Assembly (NCBI RefSeq): GCF_003073045.1
Contig: NC_037597.1
Location: 28,759,927 to 28,823,926 of the forward strand
Direction: 5' to 3'
DNA length: 64,000 bases
Origin: Pomacea canaliculata
Taxonomy: Eukaryota; Mollusca; Gastropoda; Architaenioglossa; Ampullariidae
The notes below the pieces were generated by a model. It was not told the origin of the DNA. It was given only the letters and a program-made list of their open reading frames with translations, and did not search any database. The position numbers and the translations under genes were made by a program. Below, one piece after another: positions 1 to 12,192 of this stretch. How positions within the stretch are numbered: position 1 is the first letter of the stretch; every line of letters starts with the position of its first letter.

Positions 1-1128
1 AACACATGACAACACATGTGCTACTCATGACAACAAATTCAAATAAACAGCTGCTGTTGCTGAAGGTGATGTCATGCTATGAAGGAAAAAAGCTTTGGTC
101 AGTTGAAAACAGAAAACAAGTTTGCTGGGGGTCGGATGCACAGCCATGCAACCTGGAAGCTAATAGTTTAAAAGCATTTTAGCTGACTACTAAGTGTGAA
201 CATCTAGCTGGCACAACTGAGCCTCCCACTCCCTCTCCATCACCACTAATGTCACTCATGCAGCATCCAGAAAGCTATACCTTTAGACAAACTCTGACCT
301 ATGACCTTTCCCTATATTGGTGATACTTTATGTAAAGGTCATGTGAATTAACCCCACTTTATTTATTTTTATGAAAATGGGATTGGGGAAGGTTTTACAA
401 GAAAAGGCTGAAGGTTACTTTTGAAAAGAAACCTAGTCCAAACAAGTGAGCTTACTTTGAACTCAGTTTTTAGATCTTTTATAAATTCATATAAATAATC
501 ATAAGCATACCATGAAAGTGAGTCTTGACTTAGAACTTCATGCTGTTATAGATGATTTGTTCTGACTGTTGCCCAATTATTAAGCCTACTTGTGTATGTG
601 TACACATTTTCAGCATTCTTGAAGGTGGCCAACAGTATTGGTTTTTCTTCCCCTGACAAGCTGACTTATGAAGTTGGTGGGTCTAGGAGCTTACAAAAAT
701 ATAATATTGTATCATCTTTGCAGCATGCAGCCTGAAAAGATTCTTTTAACCTGCATGCCTTTGTTTTGTGTTGATTGTGTTGACAAGTAGATGTTTATTT
801 GGGTGGGGCCAGGAATATTTAGCTCTTACAGTCTATTAATTTCAGAAATTGTGACTTGTGTAATTCAATTATTTTTGGACAGTTTTTTTCTTTACACAAA
901 TTCTCTCCCTTTTGACACAACCATTTTAGCATATTATAATCCAAACTTCACCTTGACTTGACTATATTGCATGCAACCTTATGCTCTTATATTTTAAACG
1001 TCATCTTGACCTATGGCATGTATCTTTTGCTCTGCCTTGACCTGGCTATTGCATGCAACCCTTATTCCAGACTTGATCTTGACCTAACTGAGTGCATCTT
1101 GACCTGATCAGTATTGGTATATCTGCAG

Positions 1129-4095
1129 GCAGGTGGCTGGCAGATCGCAAATCCAAGAAAGATGACAATGAAATGAGCGCTGAGCTCAAGATGCTTCAGT
1201 CACTGGACCATGAAGCCCAGCACGCACAGGCTGCCATTCAGTACCCGGAGCCCAAGGACATTGACAAAACAGGTGAGGCAAATTGGTATCCAGGCTAATT
1301 TATCTTGCTTGCTAGAAAGTACAGCTTGTCATTTGCAAGCAGGTTCAATCTAGGACAGGTGCAAAATAATATTAAAATATTTGCCACATGGAAAATATTT
1401 GTGGGAACTGCAGTGTGCAGCATCAGTCTGGATTACCTGTCTGGCAGCTAGAACATGATGGAGCATTGTAAGGAAAGACATTTGGGGTGACTAAAAACAG
1501 CGGCGAACATGAATGCACTGAACAGGGGGTGAACTTCACTAAACTGGACGGTTGATGTGTGTGAAAAAAAACCACGAAAGAAAGACGGCCATCATGTATT
1601 GTATACTGGTCATGTAGTCAGGAGGATTAGAGTGCATGATTAAATAAACACCTATTGTATCCTGCCTCAAGACTTGCATAGTTTCACCAAGCCATACAAG
1701 TATGTATACAGTTCTTACATAAGAAAAAGTCAGGTTAGATTACATATGAGTGTAAGAGAGAGAAAGAACTCCTAAATCTCTTGAAGTTATGATCTGTTTT
1801 ATACGGTTTTATGTGTAACTCATCTGACACTGCAATGCATTACACTTGCTCTGTTATTTGAAAACGAGGACTGTAGTATGTAGTATAGTTGATGATTAAA
1901 TAACCAATGACACATGACCTTCTACCTCATGCAGCAATGCTAAAACAAAAGAACCTTAAAGTCAGGGTAACATGCAGATGCTACTAGCTGGCCCTAATGT
2001 ATCAAGATATTGGAACCGAGTGGCTCTCATTCTCTGTAGGTAAAACCACTCCTGTGGCATCCTTTACCCCAGAAGCTGCAACGAGTAAGTATGTGGGAAG
2101 ACAGAGGCATGTGGAAAACTGGTGATGGGCATTAGAGCATTTGAAGCATCCATCTTTGAATGTTTGATGACTTTTTGTCAGATATTCTAGCTGTTGTGTT
2201 TGCTGCCGACCTTTCATGTACCTTTGAGAGGCTGTGTTTCACATCTGTGACCAACCCATCTGGTGGCATACCGCACTGCAGATTTGTACATTTGATTAAG
2301 TCTCAGTCTTGGCTAGCCCACTCCATGGACAGGTGTTTACACCTGAATGCGGAATGTTATCTACTAATTTCAGTTTTCTCCTTCAATACTGTATACTGCT
2401 GCTTACTAATATATTGCTGGAATGATATTAAACCCACTGAAGATGTGTTTATATTTCTTTTGAGTCCAGCAGGGGTGTGTTCACATCTCTGGGTCTGTGA
2501 GAATGTTTTCCTATGGTTATCAGTGGTGTGTGTTTACATTTCTGAATGTTCATATCTTGGTTTCTTTGAATATATGTGTGTTCACACCAGTGATGGTGTG
2601 TTGTGTTCACTTCTTTGGGATGGTGGTTATTTTTTACATCTCACATTTGTTTGAACTGTGGGTATTTTTGCACTCATATTTCTTTGGGTCTCCGGGTATT
2701 TTTATATCTTACATTTGTCTGAGTTGGTAGGTGTTTCACATTATTTGTTTGAGCTGGTGGGTATTTTCACATCTCACATTTCTTTGGGCTGGTGGGTATT
2801 TTCACATCTCACATTTCTTTGGGCTGGTGGGTATTTTTAAATCTCACATTTGTGTCCCAGACCCGATGATGTGAAAAAAATTAAACCTACCTACCCAATC
2901 AGCTTAGTGATGGGTCTGTAGGTCAACCGCCTGTCAAACAATGGCACCAGCCCTTTGACTATAGTCTCACACCACCTTAAATGACCGGCACTCACTGCTG
3001 CTTGGTCAAGGCACACTAAGTTCCAGGGTTTGCAACCAGGCCTGACGAGAGGGGGGGACAGGGGGGTCTGGTGTACCCGGGCCCGCGGCTGTCAAGGGGG
3101 CCCGGCCTTGGTCAGTGGATTTTTTTTCTTCTTCTCCTTTTCTTTTTCTTTTAAAGAAAGGTCTAAGGACAGAACACCCAAGCATTACACATGCTGAAGT
3201 TGAGATTCAAGTCTGTAGAATACAATTTTGGGGTACTGGGGCCTGTCGTGAGATTTACGATTACAAGTACAAGGGGCCCGGAGAGGTCGTCTGTCCCGGG
3301 GCCCGGGCTGGCTCTCGGCGGCCCTGTTTGCAACAACATCTGGTAGTAACTAGAACCAATAGCCAGTGTCCATATCACTTGGCACTTCAGTCTTCCAGAG
3401 CTTTACACTGGAAACATGTGCCTGGGGCTGAAGGGGGAAAAAGGAACAGCAAACAGCCCCAAAAGTGCTATAGAAAGCAACTCCAAACAGTACTGAGCAG
3501 ATGACGTGATGTAAGCTATAATGATGTAAAATGCCATTGGCTTTGAGAAAAACGAGAGAGGAAGACCAAGTGTGTCAGCAAGAAAGGCCCTAACCCTGCC
3601 CTATCTCTCTAGAGCCAGATAAAAATATCCTTGGAAAAACTCTGAAACGTCATTTGCTTCTGCTCATTTCCCTATTCACACACCTCCTCTGAAAGTGAAC
3701 AGTTCTGGACTTACTTGTGTATGAAACTTGTAAAACAGCAAAGAATTGTTTGACAGGCAACACCTACTATTCCTCATTATCATTGATATATGTCAGCATC
3801 GTTTCTAGTTCATAGAACTCATGTATCTATTATATTTACCATCCTTCATCATCTAACACAGCCTTAAGGATCGTTCTCTAAAGCTTATATTCTGTAAAAC
3901 TAGCCCACCTATTCCCTAGAAGCAGTTTCTGTTGCAGAGCTGGAGTACCGCCTAGACTACCAGCTGCGAGAGCGGAGCATGGAGAACAGCTACGTCTCTT
4001 TGTTGACGTCACACACATCATACTGGACCAGCCGTGATGTGGCTCTTTTCCTGCTGGTTCATCTATTTCCACAGCTGCAGGAAGAGGGTGTGTAG
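1129..4095 (+). CDS. 3' end of an unrecognised gene (three C-terminal exons)
   Basis: Three exons join in one frame: 1129-1272, 2040-2084 and 3938-4095. Acceptors end in ctgcag, ctgtag and gttgcag; donors are gtgagg and gtaagt. Junction phases agree (both introns in phase 1), and the last exon ends in TAG at 4093-4095. The joined peptide of about 115 residues begins AGRWLADRKSKKDDNEMSAE, is charged and probably helical at first, then has a linker GKTTPVASFTPEAAT, and ends with a moderately hydrophobic stretch DVALFLLVHLFPQL. The gene starts left of the window. I do not recognise the family. A membrane-associated tail is possible but not demonstrated. The exon structure is likely real because phase and splice signals agree; the function is open. 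Confidence 0.6.
2640..2850. repeat. Minisatellite, about 39-bp unit
   Basis: About five diverged tandem copies of a unit containing tttgggctggtgggtatttt and cacatctcacat. It lies in an intron of the unrecognised plus-strand gene. Short open frames across it are by-products. Confidence 0.75.
3037..3326. mobile_element. hAT-type MITE with perfect 8-bp target duplication
   Basis: A 290-bp non-coding element with imperfect terminal inverted repeats (CAGGCCTGACGAGAG on the left, CAGGGCCGCCGAGAG when the right end is reverse-complemented). It is flanked by identical 8-bp direct repeats tttgcaac at 3029-3036 and 3327-3334. CAG...CTG ends and an 8-bp duplication are typical of hAT transposons. The interior is rich in gggcccgg. 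No transposase is present, so it is a non-autonomous copy in an intron. Confidence 0.8.
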
Positions 4096-4275
4096 CGTTC
4101 AGCGAGTATGCCTAGTCATGCTGACAACTATTACTGCTGTCATGGGTGTGTAGTTGTCAGCGAGTATGCCTAGTCATGCTGACAACCACAGATCAAACCT
4201 TAAGATTGCTGTTGTCATGGGTGTGTAGTTGTCAGCGAGTATGCCTAGTCATGCTGACAGCCACAGATCAAGCCT
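4088..4275. repeat. Tandem repeat of about 74 bp, three copies
   Basis: Three consecutive copies of a unit containing tcagcgagtatgcctagtca and tgctgaca. The array begins at the stop codon of the upstream gene and would be part of its 3' UTR. Confidence 0.75.
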
Positions 4276-7200
4276 TAAGATCTCTGCTATGGGTGCTCAG
4301 TTGTACTAACATTGTAGTCATATGCAACTTCATCTTTTAAATTTGAACATCACACCAAGATTGTTATTGCTATAAAGAATGCTAAGATACAGTCAGTCAT
4401 ATATGTCATCTTCAGTGGACTGTATTCTAAACAGGCTTTGGTTTTTCAAATTTATGTCAAGCTTAACATTCTTGTGCAAGGATCTGTTTCACAGGGAAAT
4501 GCCTCGTTAGAAAGGATAGAACTTTGATCTTGATGATGCAGTCATAATGCATTATCTACATTATCAGTACAGTTGTGTATTCTTGCTGGCTTATCTGGTC
4601 TTGTCGGCCCTGAGTATTTGAGGTAGTCAGCATGTCACCTATGAGTATAAACATCGATCAATAATTGTCTGAGCACTGTACGAACAAAATAAGCATTGTC
4701 TGAAAAAAGTGTACTCTATACTCCACTATAGCTGGTTGTCTTTTATCTTGAATTCAGGGGCAGGCCATTGTCTGATAAAGCTTATTGTGAGTTGTGGGCC
4801 CTGAGACTTGGTGTAATAACATGTCTGTCTCCAGTCCATCAACCATCATTTAAATCACACTTTTTTAATTATTTCTTAGATATATAAATGCTTGCAAAGA
4901 CTGCCAATGCACAGTTTGTAGCTATATATAATGTAGTCTCGTCTTGATGCTAAAAATGTCTGTTAGTTTGTCTGCAGCCATCTTGCATTTTATCAGCACA
5001 AGGTGGGAGAAAACTGCTTGCTGTCTTTCACAAGTCATGAGTTCTCGGTCACTTTACATTTTCACAAGTCTTGAGTTCTGGCTGCTGTTGATATTTTTTA
5101 CATCATTATCACAGTCTTACAGATTCATTTCTGTCCAGGCTTTCCTCATTCAGCCTATGCCTATTCTTGTGTCTCTGTAAATTGTCTGTTGCACGTGTGT
5201 ACATATTTGTGTACATAAACATGAGTTCTGTTATTGAACACTCACAGTGTGTTTGTATGCTAGACTGTTACTAGTCAGAGTCCTTCATTAATGTTACTCA
5301 GTATATTTTTGTCTTACCTGGACTTAAAAATTGTGTCTTATTGTATATATATATATTCATATTCAGTGCCTTGCTGCTTATGATCTGTTCTGCTAATTAA
5401 TCTTTTCTACCTTGAGTCAAGGGAGAATACTAGTTGTATTGTGTAATGTCTTTCATTTGTCTAGGGTTGTATTATGATGTGTTCTGCTGTATAATCTTTT
5501 CTACCTTGAGTCAAGGGAAAATACTAGATGTAATGTCTTTCACATGGTTGAGATGTATTTAAAAGAAACCCAAACTATGCCCATGTGCACAGTTATAATA
5601 ATATTAAAGCGTTATGTGTGCATGCTGCAAGTACATGTCTTTGATAGCGATTTACAGGCAATATTTAGTTGTCCAAATATTTGTTTGGAGCATCTTTTAC
5701 GTATTGCAGGGTGGAGGTAACTTGCTTTGTTCTCAGTTTTTAGACCCGGTAATCTTCAGTCATTTTAATCTGTAAATAATCTGCAGAGTGCTTCCTATTC
5801 TGCAGTAATCCACAAGTCCTACAGGAGTTCTCTTATCCTTTAGTTTTCCTCAAATTCTATTGAAATCAAGCGATCATGTGAACATAACAAACTATCCTGA
5901 TTCTTTTTGGCAGCAAACAGTGTACAGATATATCATGTCCAAAGATATAGTCATAACTCTACATCTCTTAATGCATGCAACCCTTGTACACGTTTATAAA
6001 ACACAAATTTACATTCCTTTCATGTATGTAGAAAGTCAAACTACGTTCCATATAAGTAATGCAATGGGAGAGGTTTGTGTTTGTGAACTACAAACAAAGG
6101 TATTATCCATTTGACACCGTTCAACATAAATGCTTTTGGAACAAGGATTGGATCATGCATTGCTTATTTGTGGTGTGTTGGACAGAGAACCAAGTCATGT
6201 GGTATAGCTTAATTTTCCATAAGAGAGGGCAGGGAGTATGGTACAAGGGTGAAGCTTGTATGCTTGTGGTTTAATTTGCTTTTTTTCGTAATACTGATTA
6301 CTTGCTTAAGATAAAATCTAATTTTTTGAAATTTTTCTCATTGTTAAGATGCAAAAGATATTTATAACAAAGTTCTTCATATTTGTCAGAAAACTGACAT
6401 GTTTTCTCTGTCTGTGATTTGCATATAACTGATGACTAACAAGATTGTGCTGAGAAATGCCTCATTCTTGTGGTTCAGGGGCAAATCTGTAAGTGAGATG
6501 AAGGTAGTTTTGAAAGAACAGCCTTCATTTTCTTGCATGAAAAGTGCTCTTTATTTTTATCTATTGAAAAGAACAGCCTTCATTTTCTTGTATCAGAACT
6601 ACTCTTTTATTTTTAGCTAATTGAAAGTTTAAGTTGTGTACTGCTGATGTGGACTATCTGTGTTGCCACTACAACCAGGACTAACAGCTGCCTATCCTAT
6701 TTGTCCACACAAGGTCTTCCAGCAGTCAGTTTGGCTTGCATCATCAGGTTGCTACCAGTAGCCTTTTGACACTCATTTGCATTAATTCAATGTACATCCT
6801 AATGTGTTAGAAGTATGTCTCATTTTCTTGTATGACCAATACATGCTTGAATACAAACAAGGTGGCAGACACATGCGCACAGTATGTTGGTCAGAGACAC
6901 ATCAACAGATGGGACATGCTGAGGTCACGATTGTCAGTAACGCTTGCTTGCTCCAAGCTAATGCTTACTGCCAAGAATGACCAGGAGCTGTGAACAATCT
7001 TCTAGTCTGCTCAAGATTGTGAGTATAATTTGATTTTCTGCTCATGATTGTCAGCATAGCTTGATTACCCCATGTTTACTAATGCTTACTGCCAAAGATG
7101 ACCAGGAGTTCTGTATGTTCTTCTGGTCTACTCTTTCTTGAGAACACTTCACCTGAGGGTGGGTTTCCCAAGACCTGAGTCAGGGTTAGGGTTACTGTAC

Positions 7201-7344
7201 CTTGCATGCACTCTTAAGAGGCAGTACCTCTCTGCATTGCTCTCTCCATTTTTCTTTTGATTTTCTCTTCACATATCACTCAAGGTTTGCACATTTCTTT
7301 TTTTACACATCACATATATCGCCATCTCACTCTCTTACTTTATC
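4276..7344. other. Non-coding stretch: probable 3' UTR and intergenic DNA
   Basis: No gene recognised. Visible structure is limited to short local duplications: a block around ctaccttgagtcaaggga at about 5410 and 5500, aaaagaacagccttcatttt at about 6510 and 6570, and a segment containing taatgcttactgccaa at about 6960 and 7080. Open frames here are short and show no conserved motif. Confidence 0.5.
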
Positions 7345-7530
7345 TTGGCAGTCCGGTGGCACAAAGGTTAGCACCTGTCGCCAATACTGTGAGGGTTGGC
7401 TGTCCTAAGTTCAGCGCTCATCTTCGGCACGCTGTTTTTTCTTTGCATGTGGCATCTGTTTACAGGGCTGGCTGTTTGCTGTGATATAGCTTTAGTTGCT
7501 GGCTCCCCCACCCCTCTTACTTTATCTCCG
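7345..7530 (+). mobile_element. tRNA-derived SINE with LINE-type tail
   Basis: The head reads cagtccggtggcacaaaggt, resembling a tRNA A box (tggcacaaagg); a degraded B box lies near cctaagttcagcgctc. The tail contains ttgctgtgatatagctttag followed by ttgctggc, nearly the same as the LINE 3' tail near 61880-61930. A tRNA head plus a borrowed LINE tail is the normal SINE design. Boundaries are approximate and no target duplication was identified. Confidence 0.7.
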
Positions 7531-8164
7531 CATCCAACTTTAATCCATATGTCTCAGCTGTTTCCGTACCTCTTTCTTGACCTTGATTCATATTAACCAT
7601 CGCCTCATCGCCTCATTGCCTCATTGCCTCATTGCCTCATTTATCTGCCTTGATCCACACTCCAGTTACCCCAGATGTTGTCTGGCAGATGTGTCTTCCC
7701 TACTGTCCAGACATTATCATCTGGCAGTGGGCTGTGGTGCTATGCTGTCTTGCAACACTTAAATAAATGCAGTTTTCATAGTGAACAACATCGTTGTCCT
7801 TGGAAGGCCTTCCTTTGCACAGCTGCACAGACTTTTGTCATGTCTGGTATGTTTTTTCATGATCCCCCAGTCACAACAGGTTCCACATTCCATTATTTGT
7901 GTGTGTGCATATGTGTGTGTGTGTGCTGACATGACCAAATACACATAAATATTATTAAATTAATTCATCTTATGAATTGAATCTCTGTGAGATTCCCAGC
8001 AGCAGATTTTTGCCCAAAAAAGTTGTATTTATGGTCATGAAATTACCTTCAGTTACGCTACTGAATATTGCATAATTTCTTTTTAATGTGTTGTCATACA
8101 TGTTTATCAAATCCTACCCTGTGATGAGATTCCAAATATATGATATCTTCAATGAATTTACTTG

Positions 8165-8180
8165 TATATGGAATAAATGA
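8165..8180 (+). promoter_or_regulatory. Possible polyadenylation signal
   Basis: An aataaa hexamer at about 8172 is followed by GT-rich sequence and could end a long 3' UTR of the upstream gene. Many other aataaa hexamers occur by chance, so this is weak. Confidence 0.2.
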
Positions 8181-8199
8181 TATTGTGATATCAAAATCT

Positions 8200-9960
8200 C
8201 TTTTGGTGTGACTGCAAGAGCGGTGGTGATGTATTTGTTCACAAATTTTCTGAAAGCATTAGCTTGCCTGGTCTTCATGCACACTTGTGTGTGTTGTGTT
8301 AAAAATCCTGATTCTTAGGCTCACATTTTCCTTGTCTTGATGTTTGATGCTTGTGCAACCAGCAGTGTTTGGCTGTTTGGTGACTGCATGACATGGTTTG
8401 ATGTTTATATTAGGCTTTCCTTGATGCTGCCTAAAATGCCTGAATTTAAATGTCTGCTATGCCGCGGCCACTTTTAATGCCTTTTAATGTTTTCAGTGTA
8501 TCATCGTCACAAACTGCATACATCACATTTTCTATATCATCATCGTCGTCATAGTCAACTGGAGGAACACTGTGGTGACCTAGCGCTGATGTTTCTATCC
8601 TAGCGCTGCCAGCTCTTGTCCTGGATGTACTAGCCTTACTGTCTCCCTTGCACCATACATAAAGGTTCCCACATCTCCCATGTTGTCATGAAAATGCCCG
8701 CATATTCGTAGAGAACTCGTTTCCCCTGAGCTCCTCAATCTTTCCTAAATCTGGGCCAGACGTAAAGCCTCCCTTACATTCGTAAAGCTTTCTTTGCATT
8801 CACAAAGAGTGGAGTGGATGGGAGCAGCGATTGCGGAGGATGAGCGCAGTTCACGTGGCGACAGACGACAGACGACAGGTGTGCGGTCTCGCGGCGCTGG
8901 CCACGTGCAACACTAGAGGCGGGTACTTCCAACAGACCCCACCCCACCAGCCTCCTCGATAGACGATTCTGCTATAAACAAACTATGATACACTTCTTGA
9001 TACATAACAACACTGACACGGCCGGCTTTTGACATCTTGGAGGTCATGAGTCGAATATTTGTGGATGTACAGTACTTTTAATCGGCTCATGTTTCTCACG
9101 GATTTTTTTTTTCGGTGGGGGGCCGGGGGTCGTGAGGGTTCAGCTTGTGTGTAGGATGAGACAGGAGTGACGAAACAGACGAAACAAGAAATATCGAAGC
9201 ATGTGTGTGGTGTTGCCGCTCATGTTCTATACAAAACACCTGACACCCTGTAACCCTTGCCACCCCTCATACCCTCTTCGTTGCTGGCATGGCGTAAAAC
9301 ATCACAAGCACTAACCCTTCCCATTTCCCGACAAACCCGTGACCTGTCTATGAAATGAAAACCATCAGCAGCAAGCGGCAGTAGTGGCAACCACAGGACC
9401 TCGAAGTTTTCTCCTGACCCGAGATTTCTGTCTCTTTGGACGGTACTGCGGTGTTGGGAGACTTGTTTTCCTTGGTATGAAGGTCTTGTGAGAGAAACGT
9501 CACTGGGTGGCCTATACGGGTGTCGCTATGTGTCCTTGCCTCCAATGGAAGTCGATGATCACTCGCCAGCCCCAGCCCCTGAGGTGGGAGGGTGGGGTGG
9601 TGCATGGATGGAGGAATGATTCCATGAGCCCAGCGACTGTGGTGACACAGGAGACAATCATACTCTCAGGCTAGGACAGTGACAGCGACAGAGATGACAC
9701 AGGAGACGGTACATGTTACGTACAGAATGTCTGTGGAACACGTACACAATATTTACTGTTCATATCTGTTAGTCCATGGAGGGCGACAGACTTCAGGTGT
9801 TGGATGTTTTCTACTCCGCTCTCCATGACGTGGTGTGACCTTGAGTTTAAAATAAACTCCACGTCATTCCTATTTATAGCGAGAAACTCCGTGTTCCACC
9901 TCTTCCCTTTCTAACAACAACGGCTAGTCAAGCATTTCAGGCCACAGGCGTCTGTACTCT
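8200..9960. other. Intergenic stretch, partly GC-rich
   Basis: No exon was recognised. The 8800-9150 part is richer in CpG than the surroundings and could hold a promoter. A minus-strand open frame at 9348-9605 has no recognisable motif or splice context, so I do not call it. Confidence 0.4.
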
Positions 9961-9966
9961 CTATGC

Positions 9967-10153
9967 CAGTGGTTCTTAACCTGGGTTCGATCGAACCCTA
10001 GGGGTTCGGTGAGTCGGTCTCAGGGGTTCGGCGGAGCCTCCGCCACGAAGGTCAAGACACACCTGAAATTCGTGATGACACTAGAGAAGGGTTCGGTGAA
10101 CGTGCAGATGAAACTTGTGGGTTCGCTACCTCAAACAAGGTTAAGAACCACTG
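9967..10153. mobile_element. hAT-type MITE
   Basis: A 187-bp element with terminal inverted repeats CAGTGGTTCTTAACC and GGTTAAGAACCACTG. The interior repeats ggttcg-type sequence. Flanks ctctatgc (9959-9966) and ctctagac (10154-10161) match at 6 of 8 bases, compatible with an aged 8-bp target duplication. It has no coding capacity. A 40-bp satellite starts directly at its right end. Confidence 0.8.
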
Positions 10154-10812
10154 CTCTAGACACGAGTGGTCTAGCCACAGACTATACTCTCTAGACACAA
10201 GTGGAGTGGTCTAGCCACAGACTATACTCTCTAGACACTGGAGTGGTCTAGCCACAGACTATACTCTCTAGACACAAGTGGAGTGGTCTGGCCACAGACT
10301 ATACTCTCTAGACACGTGGAGTGGTCTAGCCACAGACTATACTCTCTAGACACAAGTGGAGTGGTCTATCCACAGACTATACTCTCTAGACACAAGTGGA
10401 GTGGTCTATCCACAGACTATACTCTCTAGACACAAGTGGAGTGGTCTAGCCACAGACTATACTCTCTAGACACAAGTGGAGTGGTCTGGCCACAGACTAT
10501 ACTCTCTAGACACAAGTGGAGTGGTCTAGCCACAGACTATACTCTCTAGACACAAGTGGAGTGGTCTAGCCACAGACTATACTCTCTAGACACAAGTGGA
10601 GTGGTCTGGCCACAGACTATACTCTCTAGACACGTGGAGTGGTCTAGCCACAGACTATACTCTCTAGACACAAGTGGAGTGGTCTAGCCACAGACTATAC
10701 TCTCTAGACACAAGTGGAGTGGTCTAGCCACAGACTATACTCTCTAGACACAAGTGGAGTGGTCTATCCACAGACTATACTCTCTAGACACAAGTGGAGT
10801 GGTCTGGCCACC
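10154..10812. repeat. 40-bp minisatellite, about 16 copies
   Basis: Tandem units containing ctagacacaagtggagtggt and ctagccacagactatactct, with few changes (ctatcc or ctggcc for ctagcc; short gaps in three copies). The array begins at the last base of the neighbouring MITE, and its ctctaga phase matches the MITE flank. Confidence 0.9.
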
Positions 10813-11119
10813 AACACACCAAATATTTTAACAAGTTTTTTCCTTGTTGATATAAGGCATATTTTTAGTCTTTGTGATACTCCAATCACTCCTCTGCTTG
10901 TCCGTCCATCAGTGTTGAAGTACTTCAGCACACAGGCAAGTTACATTTGAAAATTTTTCAAACAAGAAATATTTATTTAAAATTTGATCCAACAAAAATA
11001 CATCGCTTGCATTACAAATGATGGAGACATAAATGATAAACATTGACAACACTATAAAGCATTACAGGATTTCCACAGCAGAAGCTTTTCATGTACACAA
11101 TAATTAGTTTTAAGACTAT

Positions 11120-12170
11120 GGCCTACTGAAAATGCATTCAATCAAAATGAGTTTTTGTCACATGGGCATTAATATTTTCAGGCCACCATCAGATCCTATG
11201 AACTATGAAAAGGATTTGTCCTGGAAATCAGTCTTGGGTAGCATCAATGTGCGAATTTGTTCTCATCATTTCCATGGAGACTTCCCATCATCTCGTCATG
11301 GCACACTTTTCTATCAATGAATAACAGATGATAGTTCCTCTAATTCTCACAGGGAGGTGTATGACTGGGGTTTTGAGAGAGGCTGCTATGCTAGTATGTT
11401 CTGCTACAACAATTATTTATTGCCAAGATATTTTGTAGATAATATCTGTAGAACTATTTGAGAGAGCAGGTCATGAATACACACACATACACTGCTGATC
11501 AAAAAATTGCAACAGCATTGTATTTTTATGGAGCACAAGCAAAGCACTTTCTTTGGAAAAAGATGGTTTTACCACAGGAAGCTACCATTCGAAGGTAAGT
11601 GATCCTTACTTATGTGCCTGTCACTAGGGAAGAGATTGTTTATGAGGACACTGTACCAATGTACCATGAAAAAAGAATGCATTGGATAAACATATGAGGA
11701 ATGAAACAAGAGAAATATTAAATGGATTAGTTTCTGATTGATGTAATGAATTAAAGAACTTAAAAGCACCTATGCCAACATGAAACATTTTAAACATTTT
11801 AAACATTTTGTTCACCTACCTATAATTGCTGCCAAAATTTCTGTTTAAAAAATAATTACTTAAACAATATTGAATTAAGAAAAAATATCAATTGTTCCCT
11901 TTTCATTCGATAATTATTTTTCAATATTCAGATGACTCAGCAGTATCTAACCAGGTTTTAAAAATGCTTAATAGGCTCAGAAGGCTCATTTTTTCTTACC
12001 ATTGATGGCATGGAAATTAAAAGACACCTGGACTGGAATGCCAAGAGCATTGGGTTTGTTAATCTTGAAGCAGGATCCCTAGATAAGCAATTACCTGTTA
12101 CAGACATTCCTGTGGTTATGATAATAAGTCTTACAGGGCATTTGAAGGTGCCGCTAGCTTATTTGTAGTT
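11120..12170 (+). pseudogene. P-element (THAP9-like) transposase relic
   Basis: Two pieces on the same strand look like one decayed transposase. At about 11160-11320 a frame reads FRPPSDP...DLSWKSVLG...RICSHHFHGDF, which fits the second half of a THAP zinc finger (Pro-rich loop, Trp, then CxxHF). At 11998-12165 another frame reads TIDGMEIKRHLDWN, then GFVNLEAG and PVVMIISLTGHLKVPLAYL, resembling the RNase-H-like catalytic domain of P-element/THAP9 transposases, where the Asp of the IDGM segment is the first catalytic acid; it ends in TAG at 12166-12168. The intervening 680 bp has no continuous frame. A DNA transposon fossil is the best reading; confirmation needs a protein comparison. Confidence 0.55.
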
Positions 12171-12192
12171 TTTTACTTTTTAGTTCATGGTA

